Shown here: positions 35,513 to 43,121 of the stretch, piece by piece
Layout of the letters: the number at the start of each line of letters is the position of its first letter
Position numbering within the stretch: the stretch's first letter is position 1
Assembly (NCBI RefSeq): GCF_012515855.1
Contig: NZ_JAAYXO010000069.1
Span: 1 to 43,554 of the forward strand
DNA from: Gordonia sp. (in: high G+C Gram-positive bacteria)
GTDB lineage: Bacteria > Actinomycetota > Actinomycetes > Mycobacteriales > Mycobacteriaceae
Direction: 5' to 3'
Length of the DNA stretch: 43,554 bases
Translations under genes and position numbers: made by a program
Notes under the pieces: model-generated
What the model saw: only the letters and a program-made list of their open reading frames with translations
Databases searched by the model: none
Told to the model about the DNA's origin: nothing

Positions 35513-37689
35513 CAGGCTGCTCCTCTGCCGAGTGTGGCGTTGCGGGTGGCTTCGACGAGGTCGCCGGCACTCACATCGCCGACCTCCAGATACTCGGCGC
35601 CCAGATGGCGGGCGAGTTCGGCGGCGAGGCCGAGCCGCAGGGGCCCGGACTCGCAGTCGATCACAACAGCGGCGACACCGAGTCCGGCGAGGTGCCCGGC
35701 GGCTTCGCGCGAGCGGGCCACGGCGTCGGCGCCGGCCGTCGCACGACCATCGGTGACGATCACCAAGAGTGGTCGACGCCGCGCATCCCGGATCCGCTCC
35801 ACCGCGATCACCTCGGCGGCCTTCACCAGTCCCTCGGCCAGCGGCGTCCGACCGCCGGCGGGCAACTCGGCGAGCCGGGCGGCGGCGACGTCGACCGAAC
35901 TGGTCGGCGGCAGCGCGAGATCGGCGGCACTGCCGCGGAAGGTCACCAGGCCGACCTTGTCGCGACGCTGGTAGGCGTCCAGCAGCAGGCTCAGGACGGC
36001 GGTCTTGACCTGTGCCATCCGCCGCCGGGCGGCCATCGAACCGGACGCGTCGACGCAGAACAGCACCAGGTTCGACTCCCGGCCCTCGTATTCGGCGCGA
36101 CGCAGATCGGCGGGTTCGATGAGGAGTCGACCCGCGGTCCGACCGCGGCGGTGCTGGTGGGGGATCGCGCTGCGAATGGTCTCGACCAGGTGCGGTGCGC
36201 CTGTGGTGGCGGCGGGGTCGGCGCCCACCCGGCGGCCCGACGACGTCCGTGCTCGACTGCGACGACCGGCGGTTCCGGCGCCGGTCCCGGCGACCGTGAA
36301 GAGGCGGGTGCGGTAGGGGGCGCCGGCTTGGATCGTGGTGGTTGCGTCGGTGCCCGCGGCGGTTTCGACACGGTCCTCGGCTAGCGCCTCGGACCGGCTC
36401 AACCAGCGAGGAGGGACGTCGGTGGCGTCGGGGGTCGAGCGTGGAGGGACGTCGGCGGAATCGGGGGTCGAGCGAGGTGGGACGTCGGCGGAATCGGGGG
36501 TCGAGCGAGGTGGGACGTCGGCGGTGTCGGGGGTCGAGCGAGGTGGGACGTCGGTGGTGTCGGGGGTCGAGCGAGGTGGGACGTCGGGGGTCGAGCGTGG
36601 AGGGGCGTCGGCCGTCGTCCCGTCAGGTGCGTCGGTGGTCGAGTGTGCGGGTGCGTCTGGGGCAGCGGTCGGGGGCGCGTCGTCGGCTCCATCGTCGGAA
36701 CTATCGCCGCCGTCGGGACCTCCGCCCTCCGGCGGGTCCGGTGGCAGGTCGTCGTCGCCGAGCACCCGGTCGAGGAGGTCCTCGTCGAGGCCGGGGGCGT
36801 CGAACGGATTGCGCCGACGGCGGTGCGGCAGGGCGAGGCGAGCGGCGACGCGGATGTCGTCGATCGTGACACCGGTGCGACCGCACCAGGCCGCATGCGC
36901 GACCGCCGTCCGCGCGGTCACGATGTCGGCGCGGAGTCCGTCGACGTCGAACGCCGCGCAGACCTCGGCGATCTTGAGCAGCGCGGCCGACGACAGCTGA
37001 ACCTGCGGCAGCAACTGCTGCGCGGCCAGGATGCGGGCGCGCAGCGCGGCCTCGGAGTCGGCGTAGCGGGCGGTGAAGCCCGCGGGGTCGGCGTCGAAGG
37101 CCATTCGGCGCCGGACTACTGCGGCGCGCAGTGGCGCCTCCCGCGGCGCGGCGACCTCGACGGTGAGGCCGAAGCGGTCGAGGAGCTGGGGCCGCAGCTC
37201 ACCCTCCTCCGGGTTCATCGTGCCGACCAGGACGAACCGGGCGTCGTGCGACATCGAGATGCCGTCGCGTTCGACGGTCGCCCGACCCATGGCGGCGGCA
37301 TCGAGCAGCAGGTCGACGAGGTGGTCGTGCAGAAGGTTCACCTCGTCGACGTAGAGGATGCCGCGGTGGGCCTTCGCGAGCAGACCCGGCTGGTACCGCG
37401 CCTTGCCTTCGCCGAGCGCGGCCTCGAGGTCGATGGATCCGACCACCCGGTCCTCGGTGGCGCCGACGGGAAGCTCGACGAGGGGGACCGGGGCGTCGTC
37501 GAGCGGCGGCAGCACGGCGGCCAGGGCCCGCACGATGGTCGACTTCGCGGTGCCCTTCTCACCGCGCACCAGGACGCCGCCCACGGCGGGCGAGATGGCG
37601 GTGAGCAGCAGTGCGAGTGCCATCGGCTGCGGGTCGTCGAGGGCGTCGGCGCCCACGACGGCGGTGAACGGATAGTGCGGAGCGGTCAT
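35512..37689 (-). CDS. ChlI/ChlD-type fused AAA+/VWA chelatase subunit (Rv2850c-like)
   Basis: A 725-residue fusion. Residues 1-300 form an AAA+ chelatase I domain: Walker A GEKGTAKST (43-51), Walker B ILYVDEVNLL, FVLVGTMNPEEGELRPQLLDRFGL. Residues about 310-460 are a Pro/Asp/Ser/Thr linker containing a DVPPRSTPD tandem repeat. A C-terminal von Willebrand A domain carries the MIDAS motif VDASGSM (near 545), GGRTPLAEGL and VTDGRATAG. It resembles magnesium-chelatase subunits but, lying in a B12 operon without CobS/CobT, most likely powers cobalt insertion with CobN. The ATG at 37689 has AAAGGA 8 nt upstream and overlaps the cobM stop (ATGA). Confidence 0.9.
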   Translation of the reverse strand: MTAPHYPFTAVVGADALDDPQPMALALLLTAISPAVGGVLVRGEKGTAKSTIVRALAAVLPPLDDAPVPLVELPVGATEDRVVGSIDLEAALGEGKARYQPGLLAKAHRGILYVDEVNLLHDHLVDLLLDAAAMGRATVERDGISMSHDARFVLVGTMNPEEGELRPQLLDRFGLTVEVAAPREAPLRAAVVRRRMAFDADPAGFTARYADSEAALRARILAAQQLLPQVQLSSAALLKIAEVCAAFDVDGLRADIVTARTAVAHAAWCGRTGVTIDDIRVAARLALPHRRRRNPFDAPGLDEDLLDRVLGDDDLPPDPPEGGGPDGGDSSDDGADDAPPTAAPDAPAHSTTDAPDGTTADAPPRSTPDVPPRSTPDTTDVPPRSTPDTADVPPRSTPDSADVPPRSTPDSADVPPRSTPDATDVPPRWLSRSEALAEDRVETAAGTDATTTIQAGAPYRTRLFTVAGTGAGTAGRRSRARTSSGRRVGADPAATTGAPHLVETIRSAIPHQHRRGRTAGRLLIEPADLRRAEYEGRESNLVLFCVDASGSMAARRRMAQVKTAVLSLLLDAYQRRDKVGLVTFRGSAADLALPPTSSVDVAAARLAELPAGGRTPLAEGLVKAAEVIAVERIRDARRRPLLVIVTDGRATAGADAVARSREAAGHLAGLGVAAVVIDCESGPLRLGLAAELARHLGAEYLEVGDVSAGDLVEATRNATLGRGAA
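36415..36603. repeat. In-frame 33-bp minisatellite in the chelatase linker
   Basis: GACGTCGG recurs at 36415, 36448, 36481, 36514, 36547 and 36580, each exactly 33 bp apart. A final shortened 24-bp unit leads to GGCGTCGG at 36604. The unit encodes DVPPRSTPD plus two variable residues (SA, TA, TT or AT). It is a coding tandem repeat, not a CRISPR, because it has no unique spacers. Confidence 0.92.
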
Positions 37690-38441
37690 CGGCGCGTCCT
37701 TTCTGCGGAGTACAGATACGATTCGCCGCCGGTGGTGCGGGCGGCCAAGGCCGGTCCCACCAGAATCACGGCGGCCTGTCTGAGCTCGGCGGCCTCGACC
37801 GCGTCGGCGATCGGCTGTGCGCCGCCGATGGTGCCGCGGACCACCACCTCGTCCGGCTGCGACGCCCGGTAGACGACGACCACCGGGCAGTCGGCGCCGT
37901 AGTGCGGTGCGAGTCGCGTCATCAGGTCGCGGGTTCGGGTGATCGCCAGATGCAGGACCAGCGTCGACCCGGTCGCGGCGAAAGCCTCGAGACTCTCCCG
38001 GTCGGGCATCGCCGTCGACCGTGCCTGCGTGCGGGTCAGGACCACCGACTGTGCCACCAGCGGCACCGTCAGCTCCTGACCGATCCGCGCGGCCGCCGCG
38101 GCGTACGACGGCACGCCCGGCGTCACGTCCCACCGCACCCCGGCGGCGTCGAGGCGTCGGGTCTGCTCGTGCAGCGCCGAATAGAGCGACGGATCGCCCG
38201 AGGTGAGGCGCACGACGTCGTGGCCGGCGGCGTCGGCGTCGACCATCGTCGCGGTGATCACGTCGAGGTCCAGTCGCGCGGTGTCGACGAGATGTGCGTC
38301 GTCGTGGCAGTGGCTCAGCACCTCGGCGTCGAGGTAGGTGCCCGGATACAGCACGGTCCGGGCGTCGGCCAGCAGGCGGGCGGCGCGCAGCGTGAGGAGG
38401 TCGGCGGCGCCGGGACCGGCGCCCACGAAGTGAACGGTCAT
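37686..38441 (-). CDS. cobM: Precorrin-4 C11-methyltransferase CobM
   Basis: SAM-dependent methylation of precorrin-4 at C11 to give precorrin-5. A 251-residue tetrapyrrole methylase with HFVGAGPGAADLLTLRAARLL, the CobM-type YPGTYLDAEVLSHC, VRLTSGDPSLYSALHEQ, VTPGVPSYAAAAARIGQELT and VVVVYRASQPDE. The ATG at 38441 overlaps the cobL stop by 4 bp and its own stop overlaps the chelatase start. Confidence 0.96.
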   Translation of the reverse strand: MTVHFVGAGPGAADLLTLRAARLLADARTVLYPGTYLDAEVLSHCHDDAHLVDTARLDLDVITATMVDADAAGHDVVRLTSGDPSLYSALHEQTRRLDAAGVRWDVTPGVPSYAAAAARIGQELTVPLVAQSVVLTRTQARSTAMPDRESLEAFAATGSTLVLHLAITRTRDLMTRLAPHYGADCPVVVVYRASQPDEVVVRGTIGGAQPIADAVEAAELRQAAVILVGPALAARTTGGESYLYSAERTRR

Positions 38442-39661
38442 CTGCGGTCTCCCGACTTGATCCATGACCACTGGGTGACGGCGCGGGCGGGCTGCCAGCC
38501 GTGAAAACGGCCGCCGAGCGGTGCGGCGTGCTCCACCGACAGCCGGGTCAGCTCGCCGCCGTGCGTGCGGAACGCTGCCAGTAGCAATTCCTCGGTTTCG
38601 AAGGTGACGCCGTGCACCACCAGCCGACCACCCGGCGGCAGGGCGGCGCGGCATCGGTCCAGCAGTCCCGGGGCGGTGGCGCCGCCGCCGATGAAGATCG
38701 CGTCCGGTGCGGGCAGGTCGACGAGGGCGTCGGGGGCTCGGCCGGTGACGAGCCGCAGTCGTGGAACCCCGAAGCGGGCGGCGTTGCGCGCGATTCGCGC
38801 GGCGCGTTCCGGGTGGTGTTCGACGGCGATCGCCGCGGTGGTCGGATGGGCGCGCAGCCATTCGATCGCCACGGATCCGGCGCCCGCGCCGACGTCCCAC
38901 AGCAGCCCGCCGGGGCGCGGCGCCAGGCGTGCCAGGGCGCTCGCCCGCTGGTCGCGTTTGGTGAGCTGGCCGTCGTGCTCGAAGGCGTCGTCGGGCAGGC
39001 CGGTCGCCCAGCTGACGTCGCCGCCGGCATCGCCGAGCACTTCGATCGCGAGGACGTGCAGGCGGGGCATGTCGCCGGACGGCCCGTCGACCGCCCGAAA
39101 CTCCGACCGCGATTCGGCAGCCGAACCGAGGTCGCCGAGCACAGCTATTCGGGAGGCGCCGAAGCCGTGGCCGGCGAGGATGACGGCGACGGCGGCGGGC
39201 GTGGACTCGTCCGACGACAGCACCAGGATCCGGGCGTTCGGTGCCAGCTCGCGGCGCAGCGCATCGGGGTCCCGGCCGACCAGCGTGACGACGGTGGTCG
39301 ACTCCGCCGGCCACCGCATCCGCGACCGCGCCAACGACACCGACGACACCGCGGGGATCGACTCGAGGCGTTCGCCGAGCAGTTCGGCCAGCACGGTTCC
39401 GATGCCAGAGACGAAGGGATCGCCCGAGGCCAGCGCCACCACTCGGCGGTCGGCGACCTCGGCGAGCAGTGCGGCGAGGCCGTCGACGAGCGGGCTGGGC
39501 CAGGGACGTCGGTCCTGGCCGTCGACCGGCGGCACCAGGGCCAGGTGGCGCGGTCCGCCGAGCACCACGTCGGCGTCGATGATGCGGTGGCGAACGTCGG
39601 CGCCGAGACCGTCCCAGCCGGCGGCGCCGATGCCGATCACCGTCACCGGAGGGCGGGTCAC
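38438..39661 (-). CDS. cobL: Precorrin-6Y C5,15-methyltransferase (decarboxylating) CobL
   Basis: A bifunctional enzyme that methylates C5 and C15 of precorrin-6B and decarboxylates the C12 acetate, giving precorrin-8X. At 407 residues the N-terminal CbiE-like methylase domain (VTVIGIGAAGWDGLG, VVALASGDPFVSGIGTVL, IPAVSSVSLA) is fused to a CbiT-like Rossmann methyltransferase domain (LLWDVGAGAGSVAIEWLRAH, AIFIGGGATAPGLLDRC). The GTG at 39661 overlaps the cobIJ stop (GTGA) and matches the family N-terminus; a longer open frame upstream lies inside cobIJ. Confidence 0.96.
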   Translation of the reverse strand: MTRPPVTVIGIGAAGWDGLGADVRHRIIDADVVLGGPRHLALVPPVDGQDRRPWPSPLVDGLAALLAEVADRRVVALASGDPFVSGIGTVLAELLGERLESIPAVSSVSLARSRMRWPAESTTVVTLVGRDPDALRRELAPNARILVLSSDESTPAAVAVILAGHGFGASRIAVLGDLGSAAESRSEFRAVDGPSGDMPRLHVLAIEVLGDAGGDVSWATGLPDDAFEHDGQLTKRDQRASALARLAPRPGGLLWDVGAGAGSVAIEWLRAHPTTAAIAVEHHPERAARIARNAARFGVPRLRLVTGRAPDALVDLPAPDAIFIGGGATAPGLLDRCRAALPPGGRLVVHGVTFETEELLLAAFRTHGGELTRLSVEHAAPLGGRFHGWQPARAVTQWSWIKSGDRR

Positions 39662-41217
39662 GGCGTCACCATCGCAGCCACCGATCGCGGGGTCCACGCC
39701 TTGCCCGCGGCGGTGACGCGCGTCGACGTCGCGCCGATGATGAGCAGGCACTTCATGTCGATCCGGTGGGCGTCGAGGTCACCGAGGGTGGTGACGGTCA
39801 ACGACTCCTCGGTCCGGCCGATGTCTCGGCCGACGATCACCACGGTGTCGGGGGAGCGATGCTCCAGCAGCACGGCGCGGGCGTCGACGATCTGGTCGCG
39901 CCGCGACCGGGAGGCGGGGTTGTAAATGCCGAGCACCAGGTCGGCCTCGGCGATCGCCCGCAGGCGCCGGGCGATCACATCCCACGGCTTCAGCCGGTCG
40001 GACAGGCTCAGCACCGCGAAATCGGCGCCGATCGGCGCGCCCGCGCGGGCGGCGACGGCCTGGATCGCGGTGACGCCGGGCAGCACGCGGACCGGGACGT
40101 CGGCGAACTCCGGGTCGTCGGCGGCCTCGAACACGGCGGCCGCCATCCCGAAGACGCCTGCGTCGCCGCCGGAGACGACGGCCACGCGTTCGCCGTCGCG
40201 CGCCAGCTGCAGCGCATGCCGGGCGCGGTCGACCTCGACGGTGTTCCCCGACGCATGACGCTTCAGCCCGGGCCGCTGGGGAACGCGGTCGACGTACGGT
40301 GCGTAGCCGATGACGTGCTCCACCTCGGCGAGTGCCGTCGACGCTTCGGGGGTCAACCAATCGGCGGGGCCGGGTCCGAGGCCCACCACCAGCAGTTCGC
40401 TCGTGGATCGCTCGAGTGGGGGCGGCGTCGGAATTGAGCTCGGCGCAGGTGCGACGTCACGGCCGTCGCGCATCCGGCCGGGCCGGTCTGCGTGGAGCGC
40501 GTCGCCCGGCACGACGATCAGCGAGAAGTAGGGAACGGTCGCCGGGTCCACCTCGGCTACCGGTCGCCACTCCTGCTCCGGCATCGACGCGCGCTCGACG
40601 TACCACGCCCCGTCGAGGCGGCCGGCGGCATGCAGGGCGCGACGCACGGCGGGGAAGGTGCGACCGAGCTTCATGATCACCGCGCCGTCGGTGTCGGCGA
40701 GGCGACGTGCCAACTCCGGTTCGGGGAGGGTGCCCGCGAGCACGGTGAGGACGTCGTCCTGCCGCACCAGCGGGGTGCCGAGCGCGGCGGTCGCGGCGGC
40801 GTACGCGGGAACGCCGGGGACCACTTCGGTCGGGTAGTCGGGCGAGAGCCGGTCGTGCAGGTACATCGCCGAGCCGTAGAACAGCGGATCGCCTTCGGCC
40901 AGCAGCGCGATGCTCCGCCCGGCGTCGAGGTGGGCGGTCATCCGTGCCGCGGACTGCTCGTAGAAGTCGGCGAGGGCCCCGACGTAACCGCCGGGGTGGT
41001 CGGTGGTTCCGGTGGTCACCGGGTAGCGGAGCTCTTCTTCGATCACGCCGTCCGGGAACAGGTCGGCAGCGATGCGTCGCGCGTGCGACGACTTCCGGAC
41101 ACCCGCGTGATAGGCGACGACGTCGGCCTCGCCGATCAGTCGGGCGGCCTTGCGGGTGATGAGGTCGGGGTCACCGGGGCCGAGACCGACGATCGAGAAC
41201 TGTCCGAGGGCGCTCAT
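39658..41217 (-). CDS. cobIJ: Fused precorrin-2 C20-methyltransferase / precorrin-3B C17-methyltransferase CobIJ
   Basis: A 519-residue fusion of two tetrapyrrole methylases. The N-terminal CobI domain (about 1-245) shows FSIVGLGPGDPDLITRKAARL, LAEGDPLFYGSAMYLHDRL and EVVPGVPAYAAATAALGTPL and makes precorrin-3A. A proline-rich linker (about 250-272) leads to the CobJ domain (LLVVGLGPGPADWLTPEAS, VSGGDAGVFGMAAAVFEA, LPGVTAIQAVAARAGAP, LGIYNPASRSRRDQI), which contracts the ring to precorrin-4. The same fusion occurs in M. tuberculosis. It overlaps cobH and cobL by 4 bp each. Confidence 0.96.
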   Translation of the reverse strand: MSALGQFSIVGLGPGDPDLITRKAARLIGEADVVAYHAGVRKSSHARRIAADLFPDGVIEEELRYPVTTGTTDHPGGYVGALADFYEQSAARMTAHLDAGRSIALLAEGDPLFYGSAMYLHDRLSPDYPTEVVPGVPAYAAATAALGTPLVRQDDVLTVLAGTLPEPELARRLADTDGAVIMKLGRTFPAVRRALHAAGRLDGAWYVERASMPEQEWRPVAEVDPATVPYFSLIVVPGDALHADRPGRMRDGRDVAPAPSSIPTPPPLERSTSELLVVGLGPGPADWLTPEASTALAEVEHVIGYAPYVDRVPQRPGLKRHASGNTVEVDRARHALQLARDGERVAVVSGGDAGVFGMAAAVFEAADDPEFADVPVRVLPGVTAIQAVAARAGAPIGADFAVLSLSDRLKPWDVIARRLRAIAEADLVLGIYNPASRSRRDQIVDARAVLLEHRSPDTVVIVGRDIGRTEESLTVTTLGDLDAHRIDMKCLLIIGATSTRVTAAGKAWTPRSVAAMVTP

Positions 41218-41876
41218 TCGGCCTCCTGGGCCAGGGCGTTGACCGCGGCCGAGGTGACCGCGGAACCGCCGCGGCGACCGCGGACGGTGACGAAGGGGAT
41301 GTCGATGCCGTGCTCGTCGGCGAAGACGGCGAGCGCCTCCTTCGACTCGGCCGCGCCGATGAAGCCCACCGGGCAGCCGATGATCGCGGCCGGCCGCGGG
41401 GCGCCGGCCAGCAGCATCTCGAGGAGGTGGAACAGGGCGGTCGGTGCGTTGCCGATGGCCACCACGGCGCCGTCGAGCATCGGCTCCCACAGTGACACCG
41501 CGGCGGCGGTGCGGGTGGTGTGCCACTTCTCGGCGAGGTCGGGCACGCGGGGATCGCTGAGCAGGCAGTGCACCGGGTTGTCGGCGGGCAGTCGGCCGGC
41601 GGTGATGCCGCGCGCCACCATCTGGGTGTCGGCGAGAATCGGCCGCCCACGTGTCAGCGCCGCGCGACCATCGACGAGCAGCCGGGGATGGATCACGAGG
41701 TCGTCCACGAGGTCGGTCTGGCCGCTGGCGTGGATCATCCGCACGGCCAGCTTCTCGGCGTCGGCGGGGACGTCGCAAAGATCGGACTCGGCGCGGATGG
41801 TCGCGAACGACCGGACGTAGATGTCGGCGCCGACGGTGACGTAGTCGTAGGCGCGGGGCGGTTGCGAGAGCGTCAT
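41214..41876 (-). CDS. cobH: Precorrin-8X methylmutase CobH
   Basis: Moves the C11 methyl to C12, giving hydrogenobyrinic acid. At 220 residues with SFATIRAE near the N-terminus, the catalytic-His region VRMIHASGQTDLVDDL, ALTRGRPILADTQMVARGI, AIGNAPTALFHLLEML and AIIGCPVGFIGAAESKEAL, it is a complete CobH/CbiC. The ATG at 41876 overlaps the cobG stop (ATGA). Confidence 0.97.
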   Translation of the reverse strand: MTLSQPPRAYDYVTVGADIYVRSFATIRAESDLCDVPADAEKLAVRMIHASGQTDLVDDLVIHPRLLVDGRAALTRGRPILADTQMVARGITAGRLPADNPVHCLLSDPRVPDLAEKWHTTRTAAAVSLWEPMLDGAVVAIGNAPTALFHLLEMLLAGAPRPAAIIGCPVGFIGAAESKEALAVFADEHGIDIPFVTVRGRRGGSAVTSAAVNALAQEAE

Positions 41877-42712
41877 GCGGTGGCCTTCGGGATCAGGACG
41901 CCGTGCCAGGGGGTCAGCACGACGTGGTCGGTGGCGGCCCAGGCCGCGATGAGGTCGCGCGCAAGACCGCCGTGGGCGTCGAGATGGAGGCCGCCGGGGA
42001 CGCGCCCGTACGGCAGCGGCGGCGAGCAGACGCCGCCGGTGAGGTCGGCCGTGGCGCCGCTCAGCGGATGAGGAAGTTCGTTCACATGCCACGCGGCGTC
42101 GCGCCCGGTCCCGCGGTGCGCCAGGAAGCGACGGGCCAGGCGAGTGAGGGCGGTGGGAGAGTCGGCCAGCGGGAGCACCACGCTCGGCACACCGCCGACG
42201 CGCAGCTGGCACAGGTTGTCGTCGAGCGCTACCAGCCCGAGGTCGAGGTGGCGGTCGTGCAGGTCGCCGCGACCGTCGTCGAGGGTGAACAGGAAGCGGC
42301 CGGGCAGGTCGCTCAGGCGCGAGTCGGTGAGGAGGCGTCGGTCGAGTTCGCGGGCCGCCGGCCGCACGTCGGCGAGCCCACCGGACAGTCCGGTCTGCGG
42401 GGAGACGAGGATGTTGCGGACCAGGTCGTGGCTGCGGGACGGCAACAGACCGGTCGTCTCGATCGCGGCGACGACGTCGGCGGGCAGGGCGCCGTCGACC
42501 AGGGGAAGCGCGCGCAGCTGCAGGTTCGCTCGGCCGGTGACCCGGACCAGGCCGTCGCCGTACTGCTGGGCCACCTCGGCCAAGCCGATGAGCGCTCGGA
42601 CGGACACCTGACCGCCGGGGATTCTGATTCGAGTGAGTGCGCCGTCGTCAGCGAGCCACGGGCGCAGGACGCCGGGACACCTGTCCCGACGCGAACGCGT
42701 CGAGTTCGACAC
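41873..42712 (-). CDS. cobG: Precorrin-3B synthase CobG, short form lacking the C-terminal cysteine domain
   Basis: In the aerobic pathway CobG uses O2 and an Fe-S centre to convert precorrin-3A to precorrin-3B. The 279 residues match the first part of CobG: CPGVLRPWLADDGALTRIRI, GQVSVRALIGLAEVAQQYGD, RVTGRANLQLRAL, LVRNILVSPQTGLSGG, DLPGRFLFTLDDGRGD, WHVNELPHP and the final LTPWHGVLIPK. Full-length homologues (about 360 residues or more) continue into a region with the four-cysteine siroheme/[4Fe-4S] motif. Here the protein stops first and has only three scattered cysteines. The GTG at 42712 has AAGGA 5 nt upstream. It is the first gene of the operon, after a cobalamin riboswitch. Confidence 0.88.
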   Translation of the reverse strand: MSNSTRSRRDRCPGVLRPWLADDGALTRIRIPGGQVSVRALIGLAEVAQQYGDGLVRVTGRANLQLRALPLVDGALPADVVAAIETTGLLPSRSHDLVRNILVSPQTGLSGGLADVRPAARELDRRLLTDSRLSDLPGRFLFTLDDGRGDLHDRHLDLGLVALDDNLCQLRVGGVPSVVLPLADSPTALTRLARRFLAHRGTGRDAAWHVNELPHPLSGATADLTGGVCSPPLPYGRVPGGLHLDAHGGLARDLIAAWAATDHVVLTPWHGVLIPKATA

Positions 42713-42722
42713 TGCAATCCTT

Positions 42723-42763
42723 GAGGTCAGGGGGTTGCTGCGCGTCGCCCCGAAATTGACCTC
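42723..42763 (-). promoter_or_regulatory. Leader hairpin between riboswitch and cobG RBS
   Basis: On the minus strand GAGGTCA (42763-42757) pairs with TGACCTC (42729-42723), with an inner GGGG/CCCC pairing. The right arm ends directly before the AAGGA of cobG. It is a likely expression platform, acting as terminator or RBS occluder, for the riboswitch just upstream. Inferred from pairing and position. Confidence 0.6.
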
Positions 42764-42779
42764 GCGGCTTTCACCGCAA

Positions 42780-42966
42780 GGGCCAGCAGGTCTTCGGACT
42801 CGGGGTCATCCGGGTCGGAACGCCTTCCCGGGGCCGTGCCCCAGTGGCTGCGCGAGTCGTCCTCGCGTCGTGCTCCGCCCGTCACCCATACCGCTGCGCG
42901 TCAGTCCCGGATTCGCACCGGGTTCCCTGACCGTCCGCTGTTACACGGAAGGTCGACTGGCAACCC
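42780..42966 (-). promoter_or_regulatory. Cobalamin riboswitch controlling the cobG-cobB operon
   Basis: Read on the minus strand, the conserved blocks are GGGAACCCGGTGCGAATCCG, GGACTGACGCGCAGCGGTA, and near the 3' end GAGTCCGAAGACCTGCTGG. The closing stem GCCAG (42961-42957) pairs with CTGGC (42786-42782). It lies 68 bp upstream of cobG in the same orientation. High adenosylcobalamin should repress the operon. Confidence 0.95.
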
Positions 42967-43022
42967 GAAGGTTAGCAGTTCCCACGTTGGTCGCGCGCCG
43001 CCGCGTGTGGAGCAGTCCCCAA

Positions 43023-43120
43023 GGTGGTCGAGTGCCGCTGCGGCGCGGAGCCCGCATCGGTTCATCGAGACCGGTCGTGAGTGGTGTTGGGGTGGTTGTG
43101 GTCTCGATACCGGTCGAGCG
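43023..43120. repeat. Dispersed palindromic repeat downstream of the FecCD gene
   Basis: The left arm GGTGGTCGAGTGCCGCTGCG...CATCGAGACCGG and shortened right arm GTGGTCTCGATACCGGTCGA form the same palindrome type as at 34579. A partial CCCACGTTGGTCG copy sits at 42980. It ends 2 bp from the FecCD stop codon. With the riboswitch and hairpin it accounts for the whole 409-bp gap between cobG and the permease. Confidence 0.85.
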
Positions 43121-43121
43121 C

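Noticed and set aside
36415-36603. Regular 33-bp spacing resembling a CRISPR array
   Set aside because: Units are directly adjacent, without unique spacers, and encode an in-frame amino-acid repeat inside a real gene.
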